Positions 36,830-48,866 of a stretch of DNA of 64,000 bases are shown piece after piece; the first letter of the stretch is position 1, and each line of letters begins with the position of its first letter. The position numbers were made by a program, and so were the translations under genes. Source of the stretch: Boswellia sacra (lineage: Eukaryota; Streptophyta; Magnoliopsida; Sapindales; Burseraceae); assembly GCA_013180625.2 (NCBI GenBank), contig SNVD02008142.1, positions 124,001-188,000 of the forward strand, given 5' to 3'. The notes under the pieces were generated by a model. The model was not told the origin of the DNA. It did not search any database and saw nothing but the letters and a program-made list of their open reading frames with translations.

Positions 36830-38626
36830 TGTTGACCCAGGTATGGAAACCCAAGAGGGGGGGTGAATTGGGTTTTTATTTATAAAAATGGATTTAGAAA
36901 ACTTTTCTTAAAAGATCAAAATTATTTAACTCTTTCTTTGAAAATAAAGGTGAAGAAGATGAAAATAGAATGCAATCAAGAGAATAGCAATAAAGAACAA
37001 TCACAAGTGCAAGTTAATGTAAAGAGGATAGGGATAGAGAGAGTGCAAACTCAATTTACGTGGTTCGGCAAACCTTGCCTACGTCCACGGGCTCCTAGCT
37101 CCACGAGCTAAGCTTTCCACTAAGTTGTAGAAATCTTTACAACTTACTTGATGAGCAACCTCACCAAGACTTTTTCTTCCAACTCTTGATAACACCACAC
37201 CAAGAGTTCTTCTTGATGAACAACCTCACCAAGGCAACTTCCTTCAACTCTTGATAACACCACACCAAGAGTTCTTCTTGATGAACAACCTCACCAAGGC
37301 AACTTCCTTCAACCCTTGATAACACCACACCAAGAGTTCTTCTTGATGAACAACCTCACCAAGGCAACTTCCTTCAACTCTTGATAACACACAACAAGAG
37401 TTCTCTCAAGGATAACTATTATCCTTTACAAGAATATCTCACTCTCACCACAATACAAGAACAAAGTAAATTTTTACAACAAAAGTACAACTCTCTTCAA
37501 AGAGTCGATAAAGAATATAAAAGCTCTCTAGACTTGATATTTCTCTTGTTTTTTTTCTTTGATAAAATGCTTGTCTTGCTCTTCTTGAATGCATGGGAGA
37601 AGGGCTCCTTTTATAGGCAAATGGGATGAACTTAGTCAAGTGAAGACGCCAACTCCAAATTTTTTGCCCACCATAAAAACCGTAATCGTGTCTGTCATTT
37701 TTGTCAATGTTCTGTTTGAAATTTGAAAATCTCCAAAACATAAAAGATTTGTATGTTTGAATAAGCTTTCCAACGCATCAAGAATCAAGTCATTTAGATA
37801 TCTGTAGCTCAAGATATGGCCAAAACACCATTCGGTGCTCATGTGACTTGATTTTTCTTTCTTGTGTCAGTCCACCAAATTGAATGATAATTCTGTCAGC
37901 CTTCCGTTTGAAATTTGAATTTCTTCAAAACATAAAAGATCTGCATATTTGAATAAGCTTTTCAAAACATTAAAAATCAAAGCATTTGAATATCTCTATC
38001 TTAAGATATGGCTAAAAAACCATTTGGTGCTCATGTGAGTTGATTTTTCTTCCTTGTGTCAGTCCACCGAATTGCATGTCAATTATGTCGGCCTTCCATT
38101 TGAAATTTGAATTTCTTCAAAACATATGAAATGTTATTCATTAAGTCATCTTTCCAATGCCATAAGAATCAAGTCATTGTGATTTTTCTAGCTCAATATA
38201 TGTCCAAAGGAGTATTCAGTGCTCATGTCAGCTGCTTCCATTTGTCTTTCAATTTGCATGATGATTTGGACAACCTTATACTTGAAATTTGAATTTTATT
38301 AAAACATATGAAATGTTATAAATTGAGTAAGCTTTCCAAAGGCTCAAGAATCACATCATTTGGATATTTGTAGAGATATATATGACCAATTGATTGAACA
38401 TTACTCATGTATCACATTCCTTGAGTCAAACCTTATTCTTAAACTTTGGTGCCTTTAACATGTAGTCTTCTCCTTAGCTTCAACACTTCATTTTAATAAG
38501 CCTCTTCTTGATTTTAAAATTATTTCAATGATCTTACTCTTGCACATAAATAAACATGTTAGTAAATCTCAATTAATCAATGTGTATTGTTATCATCAAA
38601 ATTATCATGTAGCCTTAGGGCTAACA
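36830..38626 (-). repeat. 3' LTR of Sirevirus element 2 (1797 bp)
   Basis: On the plus strand it starts tgttgacccagg and ends gggctaaca. It has four 65-bp minisatellite units (37180-37410) and the 180-bp degenerate repeats. It is preceded, in element orientation, by aaaaagggggagat. Confidence 0.94.
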
Positions 38627-38642
38627 ATCTCCCCCTTTTTGA
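38627..38642 (-). other. Polypurine tract of Sirevirus element 2
   Basis: atctccccctttttga on the plus strand, which reads as an aaaaagggggagat tract next to the 3' LTR. Further purine motifs occur at 38761-38772, 38806-38815 and 38822-38832. Confidence 0.88.
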
Positions 38643-38929
38643 TGATGATAAACCATTGATTGCTTCAAAATATAATCTAAAATAAAGAATGAAAATAAAA
38701 TCAATAATAAGCAAAAAGAATGGCACTTGTTATGAATATAAGCAATCCAACTCAACTATTTCTCCCCCTTTTGTTATCATCAAAAAGATGTAATCAAATT
38801 AACTACTCCCCCTAAATATATTCTCCCCCTTAACATATGCTACCATTCAAAGATTATCATATTAAAGCAAAATTAAGACATATCCAACATGCCTAATTCT
38901 CTTCTAATTATGCAAAATCTATCTTGACT

Positions 38930-41925
38930 AAGGGGTTTAGTAAATATATCGGCTAATTGTTTATCGGTGGGAACAAATTCTAAAGAAATATTACTTTTTT
39001 GCACATGATCTCTAATAAAATGATGTCTAATCTCTATATGCTTAGTCCTAGAGTGTTGTATGGATTTTTTGAAATGTTGATGGCACTTGTATTGTCACAT
39101 TTGATGGGAATATGATCAAATACCACACCATAATCTTTTAAAATTTGTTTCATCCAAAGAGATTGTGCACAACAACTTCCTACTGCAATATACTCGGCTT
39201 CCGCGGTTGATAAGGCAACAGAATTTTGTTTTCTACTAAACCATGAGACTAATGCATGTCCTAGAAAATGGCAAGAGCCACTAGTGCTCTTTCTATCAAG
39301 AAGACTTCCAGCAAAGTCCGCATCCGAATAACTAATTAGATCAAAATTATCACACTTAGGATACCAAAGACCTAGATTTATGGTTCCAAGAAGATATCTA
39401 AATATCCTTTTGACAGCCTTTAAGGTGAGATTCCTTTGGACAAGATTGAAATCTAGCACACATACACACACTAAACATAATATCAGGTCTACTAGCAGTT
39501 AAATACAAAAGAGAGCCAATCATACCTCGATATTTTGTTACCTCAACATCTTTTCCTTTCTCATCTTTGTCAAGGTTGGTTAATGTACCCATAGGTGTAT
39601 TATATGTCCTTGAATTATCCATGACAAACTTCTTGAGAAGATCTCTTGTGTATTTAGCTTGATTAATGAAGATCCCATCTATTGATTGCTTGATTTGAAG
39701 TCTAAGGAAGAAATTTAATTCTCCCATTAAGCTCATTTCAAATTCTTGTTGCATGCACTTGGAAAATTCCTCACACATAAAGATATTAGTAGCACCAAAT
39801 ATAATATCATCAACATAGATTTGAACAATTAATAAATCATCATTTTTTGTTTTAACAAAAAGAGTAGTATCAACTTTTTTCATTTCGAAACCATTATCAA
39901 TGAGAAATTTGCTCAATCTATCATACCATGCTCTTGGTGCTTGTTTCAAGCCATAAAGTGCCTTTTTGAGTTTGAAAACATGGTTTGGAAAATCATGATT
40001 TTGAAAACCAAGAGGTTGCTCTACATATACTTCCTCCATAATGTAACCATTTAAAAATGCACTTTTGACATCCATTTGATATAATGTAAAATTTTTATAA
40101 CATGCAAATGCACACAACATTCTAATTGATTCTAATCTAGCAACCGGTGCAAAGGTTTCCTCATAATCAATACCTTCTTCTTGATTGTATCCTTGAGCAA
40201 CAAGTCTAGCTTTGTTTCTAATAATGGTGCCATTTTCATCTACTTTATTTCTAAAAATCCATTTAGTGCCTATAATAGAATGATTTTTGGGTCTAGGGAC
40301 TAATTCCCAAACTTGATTTCTCTCAAATTGATTCAATTCTTCTTGCATAGCCAAAATCCAACTTTCGTCATTTTCGGCTTCTTTAAAAGATTTTGGTTCA
40401 AATTGAGAGACAAAAGCAAAATGATTACAAAAGTTCTTAAAAGAAGATCTAGTTTTCATACCTTGTGATGGTTCACCAATAATGAGATCTTTAGGGTGAG
40501 CTTTTGCATACCTCCATTCCTTTGGTAATTCTTGGAAGAATCATTTACTTCCTCAAGCTTTTCTTGTTGAAGTTGTAATTCATCTTGGCTCTTTTCATCA
40601 AGCCTTGATTCCTTGATTTGCCTTTCTACCTCAACAATATCATCATCTAAATTCTTTGAAGAAATAACATTAGTTTCATCAAATTCAACATGCATAGATT
40701 CTTCAATAGTAAGAGTCTTTTTGTTAAAAACTCTATATGCTTTACTATGGTTGGAGTAGCCAACAAAAATTCCAACATCGGCTTTTGCATCAAATTTTCC
40801 AAGGTTATCCTTGTGTTTAAAATAAAACATTTACATCCAAAAACTTTAAAAAATCCAATGTTGGGTTTTCTTCCTTTCCAAAGTTCATAAGGAGTTTTCT
40901 TTATTAAAACTCTAATATGGACTCTATTGATTATAAAGCATGCGGTATTAACGGCTTCGGCCCAAAAATATTTTGGCAAATTATTTTCAAGTAACATGGT
41001 CCTAGCCATTTCTTGGATAGTCCTATTTTTCCTCTCAACAACACCATTTTGTTGTGGAGTTCTAGGTGAGGAAAAATTATGCTCAAAACCATTTTCATCA
41101 CAAAGATTTTCAAATGCAACATTGTCTACTTCACCACCATGATCACTCCTAATGGACACAATAGAATACCCTTTTTGATTTTGGACTCTTTTTGCAAATT
41201 TTGAAAAAGCTTGTATGGCCTCATTTTTAGTTTTCAAGAATAATACCCAAGTGAATCTTGAATAATCATCCACAATAACAAAAACATAATACTTTCCACC
41301 AAGGCTTTGAGTTCTGGATGATCCAAATAAATCCAAATGAAGTAATTGTAGAGGTTTATTTGTTAAAATAAATTTCTTTTGTTTAAAAGAAGTTCTCACT
41401 TGTTTTCCAAATTAACAAGCATCATAAATCTTATTCTTTTCAAATTTTATTTTTGGAAGACAATCAACTAAATTATTTTTAGAAATTTTTGAAATTGTGT
41501 CCATGCTAGCATGACCTAACCTTCTATGCCATAACTAAGCATCATGATTAACAATGAAACAAATTTCTACATGATCATTAACATCAATATCGATTGTATA
41601 AATATTACCACATCTATTACCAACAAATAATGTCTTATTGTTACTAACATCCTTAATTACACATCTATTAGGCTCAAAAGTAATAAAATATCCCTTATCA
41701 CACAATTGACTAATGCTCATCAAATCATGTTTTAAACCATGAATAAGCAAAACATCTTCAATAATAGGTGAAAAAGGGTTACCAATATCACCATGTACGA
41801 TTACCTTTCCTTTGGCATTATCACCGAAGGTCACATATCCTCCTTTCTTCATGATTAATCTTGAGAACTTGGAGACATCTCCGGTCATATGCCTTGAGCA
41901 TCCACTATCTAAGTACCACTTGTGG
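38930..41925 (-). pseudogene. Sirevirus element 2 pol: protease, integrase, reverse transcriptase, RNase H
   Basis: In minus-strand order the parts are the protease site and pre-integrase (41888-41535), integrase (41399-40647; LHLDLFGS, SIRSDHGGE, NGVVERKNRT), RT (40459-39398; [49 protein letters not shown]) and RNase H (39471-39034; YSDADFAGSLLDRKSTSG, STAEAEYIAVGSC). Trp before LWHRRLGH is TAG. A Gln in the zinc-binding CDACQFG-like motif is TAA. Single-base deletions near 40816, 40540, 39440 and 39058 shift the frame. It keeps the RT and RNase H that element 1 has lost. Confidence 0.94.
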
Positions 41926-43315
41926 TTGCCACTCCTTTATTTCTACAATCAACATTAAAAGAGCGACTTTTTGGTACCCAAATGTTATTGGGTCCTTGGG
42001 GGTTAGTTATGATACTTTTCGTAACCCATATTTGTTTCAAATTAGGATTTTTCTTAACATAGCAAGAATGTACTTTGTGTCCTTTTCTTCCACAATAAGT
42101 ACATGAATGATTAGGATTATTCCTAGAAGATGCATGAACAAAATAGTTTTTAAAATACTTTTGATTTTTATGAGTTTTATATCCTATCCCTCTTTTATCA
42201 AAAACACACATTTGGTTTTGTAACATAGAATTCAAATTTTTTGTGCTTTTTGTAAAACTATCAACAATATTTCTTAAGTCATTATTTTCCTTTTTCAAAA
42301 TAACATTTTCTTTCTCTAATTTATCAAAATCCTTTTGTTTTAAAATCTCATTTTCAGTTTTTAATAAATGTATTTGATTTTCCAAACTATCAAAATCTTT
42401 TTGCTTTAAAATTTCATTTTCATTTTCTAAAACTTCATTTATTTCCACCAACTCTTCTAATTGAGATAACATGATTTTTGACTTCTTTTCGAAAGCATTG
42501 ATTTTTGAATTTTGTTTATCAACTTGCACATGTAAATTTTGGAATGCTTCAAGTAATTCATCATATGAAAGCTTATGATCATGGTTTAGAATACTTACCT
42601 CATCTTCTCTAAAAGTCATGAAGCACATGTTTGCCACATCGCAATCTTCTTCTTCATTCTCCTTCAAGATGATTTTATGAGTTATGAGAGAACCCATAAG
42701 TTCTTCTAATGGTAGTTTGGTGAGGTCCTTTGCTTCTTGAATTGCCGTCACCTTTGGCTCCCAAGATTTTGGTAGACACCTAAGAATCTTTCTCACCATT
42801 TCAACATTAGAATAAGATTTACCAAGAGATTTCAAACTATTAATAATATTCGTAAATCTAGTAAACATTTCAGAAATTGATTCATCCGATTTCATCTTAA
42901 AAAGCTCATAACTATGAACTAGCATACTAATTTTAGATTCTTTAACTTGACTAGTTCCTTCATGAGTTACTTCAAGTGTGTGCCATATTTCTTGTGCCGT
43001 AGAACAAGTAGATATTCTATTAAACTCATTTCTATCTAGAGCACAATATAACACATTCATAGCTTTAGCATTCAAACTCAATTTCTTTTTATCATCTTCA
43101 CTAAACTCTTTAGGTTCTTTAAGCATGCATTCCCCATTTTCAATTTTGGTAGGAACAAAAGGTCCTTCCAAAACAATAGACCACAAATCATAATCAAAAG
43201 ATTTCAAGAAAATACTCATTCTAGTTTTCCAATAAGAGTAATCACTTCCATTAAAAAATGGAGGTCTAGAGATAGAAAGTCCCTCAACATATGAAGTTGA
43301 ATTAAAAGTTGCCAT
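41909..43315 (-). CDS. Sirevirus gag, intact open frame (468 aa)
   Basis: The ATG at 43315 opens an uninterrupted 468-codon frame. N-terminal region: SRPPFFNGSDYSYWKTRMSI, the copia gag start. Residues about 60-200: UBN2-type capsid region (EIWHTLEVTHEGTSQVKESK, EMFTRF, KSWEPKVTAIQEA). Residues about 230-370: a long Lys/Glu/Asn-rich coiled coil with repeated EILKQKDFD units. C-terminus: a CCHC knuckle (CTYCGRKGHKVHSC). It ends SGT just before the protease motif, which lies in a different frame. Capsid assembly is the family role. This is the only intact retroelement gene in the window. Confidence 0.93.
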   Translation of the reverse strand: MATFNSTSYVEGLSISRPPFFNGSDYSYWKTRMSIFLKSFDYDLWSIVLEGPFVPTKIENGECMLKEPKEFSEDDKKKLSLNAKAMNVLYCALDRNEFNRISTCSTAQEIWHTLEVTHEGTSQVKESKISMLVHSYELFKMKSDESISEMFTRFTNIINSLKSLGKSYSNVEMVRKILRCLPKSWEPKVTAIQEAKDLTKLPLEELMGSLITHKIILKENEEEDCDVANMCFMTFREDEVSILNHDHKLSYDELLEAFQNLHVQVDKQNSKINAFEKKSKIMLSQLEELVEINEVLENENEILKQKDFDSLENQIHLLKTENEILKQKDFDKLEKENVILKKENNDLRNIVDSFTKSTKNLNSMLQNQMCVFDKRGIGYKTHKNQKYFKNYFVHASSRNNPNHSCTYCGRKGHKVHSCYVKKNPNLKQIWVTKSIITNPQGPNNIWVPKSRSFNVDCRNKGVATTSGT

Positions 43316-43370
43316 AGCTCAAAAATCGATTAAGATTTAAAAAATTGAGCAACCTTGCTCTGATATCACT

Positions 43371-45165
43371 TGTTGACCCAGGTATGGCAACCCAAGAGGG
43401 GGGGTGAATTGGGTTTTTATTTATCAATACGGATTTAGAAAACTTTTCTTAAAAGATCAAAATTATTTAACTCTTTCTTTGAAAATAAAGGTGAAGAAGA
43501 TGAAAATAGAATGCAATCAAGAGAATAGCAATAAAGAACAATCACAAGTGCAAGTAAATGTAAAGAGGATAGGGATAGAGAGAGTGCAAACTCAATTTAC
43601 GTGGTTCGGCAAACCTTGCCTACGTCCACGGGCTCCTAGCTCCACGAGCTAAGCTTTCCACTAAGTTGTAGAAATCTTTACAACTTGCTTGATGAACAAC
43701 CTCACCAAGACTTTTTCTTCCAACTCTTGATAACACCACACCAAGAGTTCTTCTTGATGAACAACCTCACCAAGGCAACTTCCTTCAACTCTTGATAACA
43801 CCACACCAAGAGTTCTTCTTGATGAACAACCTCACCAAGGCAACTTCCTTCAACTCTTGATAACACCACACCAAGAGTTCTTCTTGATGAACAACCTCAC
43901 CAAGGCAACTTCCTTCAACTCTTGATAACACACAACAAGAGTTCTCTCAAGGATAACTATTATCCTTTACAAGAATATCTCACTCTCACCACAATACAAG
44001 AACAAAGTAAATTTTTACAACAAAAGAATAACTCTCTTCAAAGAGTAGATAAAGAATATAAAAGCTCTCTAGACTTAATATTTCTCTTTTTTTTTTCTTT
44101 GATAAAATGCTTGTCTTGCTCTTCTTGAATGCATGGGAGAAGGGCTCCTTTTATAGGCAAATGGGATGAACTTAGTCAAGTGAAGACACCAACTCCAAAT
44201 TTTTTGCCTACCATAAAAACCGTAATCTTGTCTGTCATTTTTGTCAATGTTTCGTTTGAAATTTGAAAATCTCCAAAACATAAAAGATTTGCATATTTGA
44301 ATATTCTTTCCAACGCATCAAGAATCAAGTCATTTGGATATCTGTAGCTCAAGATATGGCCAAAACACCATTCAGTGCTCATGTGACTTGATTTTTCTTT
44401 CTTGTGTCAGTCTACCAAATTGAATGATAATTCTGTCAGCCTTCTGTTTGAAATTTGAATTTATTCAAAACATAAAAGATCTACATATTTGAATAAGCTT
44501 TCCAAAACATTAAAAATCAAAGCATTTGGATATTTCTATCTTAATATATGGCCAAAAAATCATTCGGTGCTCATGTGAGTTGATTTTTCTTCCTTGTGTC
44601 AGTCCACCGAATTGCATGTCAATTATGTCGGCCTTCCATTTGAAATTTGAATTTCTTCAAAACATATGAAATGTTATTCATTAAGTCATCTTTCCAATTC
44701 CGTAAGAATCAAGTCATTTTGATTTTTCTAGCTCAAGATATATCCAAAGGAGTATTCGGTGCTCATGTCAGCTACTTCCATTTGTCTTTCAATTGCATGA
44801 TGATTTGGACAGCCTTGCACTTGAAATTTGAATTTCATTAAAACATATGAAATGTTATAAATTGAGTAAGATTTCCAAAGGCTCAAGAATCACATTATTT
44901 GGATATTTGTAGAGATATATATGACCAATTGATTGAACATTGCTCATGTGTCACATTCCTTGAGTCAATCCTTGTTCTTAAACTTTGGTGCCTTTAACAT
45001 GTAGTCTTCTCCTTAGCTTCAACACTTCATTTTAATAAGCCTCTTCTTGATTTTAAAATTATTTCAATGATCTTACTCTTGCACATAAATAAACATGTTA
45101 GTAAATCTCAATTAATCAATGTGTATTGTTATCATCAAAATTATCATGTAGCCTTAGGGCTAACA
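43371..45165 (-). repeat. 5' LTR of Sirevirus element 2 (1795 bp)
   Basis: Its boundary is set by the adjacent PBS (agtgatatcagagc on the minus strand, one change from consensus) and by the gtgca duplication beyond 45165. It contains four 65-bp units (about 43695-43940). Confidence 0.94.
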
Positions 45166-45216
45166 GTGCAAACATAAAGGAATAGAAAAACAAGTATGAT
45201 AAAGTGAGCCTTAACC

Positions 45217-46143
45217 CTACTTGTTCTTCTTCTTCTTACCTTTCTTTACTAGAGTACCCGGGGTGTCCGAATGAGTATGATCAATCTCATCAGATTGATC
45301 CTCATCACGTAGCCTATTCAAAGGCTCAAAACGAGAGGGAGAAGACTCAGTAGATTGTGCTGAATTTGTCCGCCCTAATGAAACAAATGCCTCACGATTT
45401 GTAGAACACTGTATAGTGCCCACAAGTCTAACCTGGTCGGTCGCAAGAGAAGATAGAGAGTCAGAATCTGAGACTGACTCTACGCTCGAAGCTGTAGCCG
45501 CCTTAGGAGGCACAACTTGCACAGGAGAATCTGATGGAATGGCAACAAGTTTTGAACTCTCAACAACTTTGGTCGCAACCTTACCCGAATTTGAAGGGGC
45601 ATCATCAGAAGGGGTGCTATCAGGGGTGCTAGCCTCATTCTTATCCTGACCTGATGTCTTTGTCGGTTTCGGATAACGGTGTCCAAACTTACAACATTTG
45701 GAGTAACATTTTGGAACCCACTCATATTCAACTTGAATTTGGATGGGCTCAGGAGAGAGCTTGCATTTGAACTCAAAGTTCTTAATCAGAGGGCGTTTGG
45801 CATCAAGAAGGACACATACCCTTGCATATTCTAATCTGGAAAGATCAGAAGTTGTCGTGTCACAGGATAAAGGTTCTCCAACCATGCTGGAGACAACGCT
45901 AAGACCTCTGGTTGTCCACAAAAGGAACGGCAGGCCATATAATCGGATCCAAACATGAACTTTTCTCAATTGATTTGTATTAAAATCTAAATGCGGGTTC
46001 CAAGGTTGTAAGACAATTGTTTTACCTCTGAATATCCAAGGACCGTGAGTAATGATGGCATGAACCTCATCCTCGGTTCGGAAGCGAAAGATGAGAAGCC
46101 CCTTGTTTGTGAAACGGACGTCCTTTAAGCCGCTAGATTTTCA
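45217..46143 (-). pseudogene. L1 ORF1: DUF4283 and zinc-knuckle protein, probably 5'-truncated frame
   Basis: The frame is open from about 46143 down to the stop at 45217. The N-terminal half reads THGPWIFRGKTIVLQPWNP and VHVWIRLYGLPFLLWTTRGL, the DUF4283 fold of plant LINE ORF1 proteins. Next come the zf-CCHC_4 region (VEYEWVPKCYSKCCKFGHRY), a Ser/Thr/Asp-rich tail and a Lys-rich end (KKGKKKKNK). The family binds RNA. The usual N-terminus is missing or in another frame: a TGA lies just upstream of 46143 and no ATG opens the frame. The last knuckle residue is not canonical. Confidence 0.85.
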
Positions 46144-46149
46144 TGCACG

Positions 46150-46784
46150 CATAGCCATTGAGATGAGATGCAATTCGTCGGTTATCGGTCAAGAAGGGAA
46201 AATTGGTCAGTGTTGCCCGATCTACTAGGTGGTGACAGAGATGAGATGCAATTCGTCGGTTATCGGTGAGAGGCGGCGTGAATAGTAAACTGTAACTTTT
46301 AGGCCACGAACGGGAGTGATGCAAGCAGAATAAGACAGCAGCGATGAATGGAAACTTGTAGAACGTCGCCCGATCTACAAGAATACGGTGGAGGTGAGAT
46401 GCCACTCACCAGTGGCACGTGGCAGGCGGCGGTGAATAGTGAAAAATCCGAAACTTTGTGGCCGTGGACGGAGGTGTTGCGGGTCGAATCAGGCAGTGGT
46501 GATGAAGGAAAACTTGTAGATCGAGTCAAGACTAACACGATGGTGATGGAGGTGACGTCCCATTCGCTCGGTGGTGATGAATAGTGAAATCCGAAACAAT
46601 TTTTGATAATTTTGACCGTTTTTCGGCCGGAATTTGAGGGCGGTCCAGAAGGAATGTTTTCTCAGGATGTCCCGATCTACAACATATGTAAATCTCAAAG
46701 GCTGATTCTTAAAATGACTGGAGTAAACAGTAACTCCGGCGACTCTAGTTGAGAGAAAAACTTTCTCCCCCCCCCTCCCTCTTC
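46150..46784 (-). repeat. L1 5' UTR with four tandem monomers of about 152 bp
   Basis: The landmark cccgatctac or its degraded form occurs near 46216, 46369, 46516 and 46671, a spacing of roughly 150 bp. Each interval repeats ggtggaggtgagatgc-like, ggtgaatagtgaaa-like and gatgaaggaaaacttgtag-like blocks. The outermost copy is the most divergent. The region ends at the G/C-rich 5' terminus of the L1. Confidence 0.82.
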
Positions 46785-47109
46785 AGCTTTGTAACTCCAT
46801 AAAGCTAACTATTCACATTATAACTTCTAAACTTTTGTAACACTTTTATAGCTTTCTTTCTAAAGTCTTACAATTCTGTAAAGCTAAAATAGCTTATTTT
46901 CTGGAGTTTTATAGCTTTGTGAAACCATTTCGTATTTTTCTTAGTAAAGTTGTGAAGTTATCAGTAAAATTATCGTAGTTATCAAGCTTTCCTATAAATC
47001 TTTGTAACTTTGTAAAGCTGGATATCGGAGGCATAACTTTTAACCCTGTAAAGCTCTTATAACTTACTTTCTAAAGTTCGTAACTTCATAAATTTAGTGG
47101 AGGACAATG

Positions 47110-48119
47110 TCTGTCATTTTTTTTTTATCCTTTTACTTTCAAAACAAAGTTTTTTCTTTTTCTTTGTTGAGTACAACAATCAGCCTTAATCCCCTAGACT
47201 GAGTATGTCTATGTTATCTATCTTAAGGGATTTTATATCCCTTTTAGAGTGAACTTCTGGTTGTTGACATATTAGTGGTTTGACAGGGTAAAAGGCTTGA
47301 ATGGTGTACAAGGGAATTAAGGGGTGGTTAGGAGGTATGAATGGATATTAGAAGGACAGGAACGGAGGCCAGTTAGGAGACAATGTTTGTTCATTAAAAG
47401 TTGACAGTTTGTTACATTATTGTCTTAAACGTCGCACTTGATCCTATCATTTGATTTTGCTTTGATCCAATTGTTGTAGTTGTTTTTTTTTCCTACGAGT
47501 TGATGTCATTTTTCCATTCGTTGTCCAAGTCGAAAGAGAAATCCGCAAGTCAATTTCTTTTTTTTTTTTTTTTTGAGAAGTCTTTTTCCTTCTTTGATCA
47601 GAGTCCACCTTCCTTTACCTTTTCTCGTTGTCTCCTTTCTTTCGTTATATATATATCTATATATATATATATATATATAAGAAGATGATAATAGTTCCTC
47701 CTCTAGATTTGAGTACGGTAAAGATGACCAACTTAGTGCGGGTAATATACCTTAACCTCAATCTTTACCAGGACAGATTGTTTTTATTCAACCTGTTTTC
47801 AACCCATTCTCTTCATATCAGAGTGTTGATCAATCGTTCTCTGAGTCCATTAAAATTGATTCCCATCATCCCCATTCTTCTATTGCAGACAGGTGGATCA
47901 TTGATGAAATAAGAAATAAATTGGCCACTGTATTTGTTGAGACTTTTATGATCTTTTGTGAAATTTCATGCTTTATTCCTCTTTGGCATGCAAAGAAAGG
48001 AGAATTAGGTAGTTCTCTTTTTGGAGAAGTAATTCTTATACGGAATTTTTTTCAAATGTGGTTTAACACTTCATTTTCATCCTTACCTGAGAAAGGGTTA
48101 GTACTCAAAAGTTTTATAT
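47110..48119. other. Central part of the foldback-like element
   Basis: This holds a T-rich tract, a TA microsatellite (47645-47678) and a possible coding relic. A translatable stretch around 47780-47980 (QPVFNPFSSYQSVDQSFSES, DRWIIDEIRNKLATVFVET) crosses stops in any single frame. I do not recognise it. Confidence 0.35.
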
Positions 48120-48866
48120 CTCTAATAGCTTTACCACTAGCTTCACATAGTTACTAAGAAAAAGGCGAAAAAAATTTTACGGAGTAATATTATTTTACAA
48201 AGTAAACTATACGAGCTCTACAGGATTCACAAGGTTCTTAAGAAAGAGATTTAATAGCTTTTCCAGATTATAAAGCTCTAGAAAGAAAGTTTTAAGAACT
48301 TCACGAGGTTACAGGGCTATAGGGTTCTTTGGAAAAAGTTGGCAAGCTATGAATATTACTTTTTAAGCAAGTCATGAAGATAGATTGCAGACTTTCAGTT
48401 AATTAACACTAGAAAATCCCATAAAGTCTTGACTTGTGAGGCTGGCCTGTATGGTAAAAACAAGTGTTATTGAGTAAGTTGACAAAGATAGAGATAAAAA
48501 TTTATTATTTAATAAGAGAAGATGACTTTGTCATCATATAAGAGGAGATAGCTAGTTATTTGATTACTAGCTAATCGACATCAAATAAGACTTTAAAGAA
48601 ATGTCAACACTATAACATTTCACTATAGATAGCTTACGCTTCTCATAATTAAACCAACTACGACAAAAAAAAAAAAAAAAAAAACCTAGTAATCTCCTTT
48701 GCCAAACATTAGAAATTTAACTTGAACATCAGAGTGGTTACACAACACCGTCAACACTCTCTTTAGGTTCTTTTTCTTTTGCTTTGACATGATTTGTAAG
48801 ATAAGCAGTTCTATATAAAATCCCTTCGCCTGTACTTCATATGGTTGACAAGAAATCAACGTCAAC
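48120..48866 (-). repeat. Right inverted repeat of the foldback-like element
   Basis: It is the inverted partner of 35611-36451. About 90 bp near 48160-48250 has no counterpart on the left. Poly(A) at 48666-48682 faces the poly(T) at 35805-35813. Confidence 0.82.

Larger units (their letters stand above)
36830..45165 (-). mobile_element. Sirevirus-type Ty1-copia element 2, nearly full length
   Basis: It is 8,336 bp on the minus strand, with LTRs at 36830-38626 (3') and 43371-45165 (5'). The perfect 5-bp duplication gtgca lies at 36825-36829 and 45166-45170. Gag, protease, integrase, RT and RNase H are all present in order, with the multiple polypurine motifs of Sireviruses upstream of the 3' LTR. 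It inserted into the L1 element and is the close relative of element 1, in opposite orientation. Single-base indels and nonsense changes disable pol. Confidence 0.96.
36465..46784 (-). mobile_element. L1-type non-LTR retrotransposon with ORF1 only, split by a Sirevirus
   Basis: A 13-bp target duplication (agctttgtaactc, 36452-36464 and 46785-46797) flanks the element. On the minus strand it starts with a G-rich 5' end (gagggaggggggggag), then a repeated 5' UTR, an ORF1 with DUF4283 and a zinc knuckle, a 3' UTR ending tccaatttaacacatttcc, and a poly(A) tail (36465-36478). Without the Sirevirus it is about 1,984 bp. No endonuclease or reverse transcriptase is present, yet both ends look complete, so it is an internally deleted or ORF1-only derivative mobilised in trans. 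Confidence 0.87.
35611..48866. mobile_element. Foldback-like element with long inverted repeats, carrying nested insertions
   Basis: The left arm (35611 to about 36451) and right arm (about 48120-48866) match in inverted orientation. Shared blocks include atgaagtac, gtttggcaaa, gagctatctcctcttat, gacaaagtcatcttct, gtcaagacttta, gcaatctatcttc and cgaagttctta. After subtracting the nested L1 and Sirevirus about 2.9 kb remains. The inner parts of the arms and 46798-47110 are degenerate repeats built on agctttgtaactc and aaagttatca. The middle (47110-48100) has no recognised transposase. The superfamily is unknown; a MULE or foldback element is possible. Confidence 0.78.

Noticed and set aside
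36863..37111. 82-codon frame repeated at 43404-43652
   Set aside because: Both copies lie in Sirevirus LTR ends and are antisense to the element; duplication is due to the LTRs, not to a gene family.
40927..41142. Plus-strand frame opposite Sirevirus integrase (also 25347-25562)
   Set aside because: It is an antisense shadow of the conserved integrase core in both elements.
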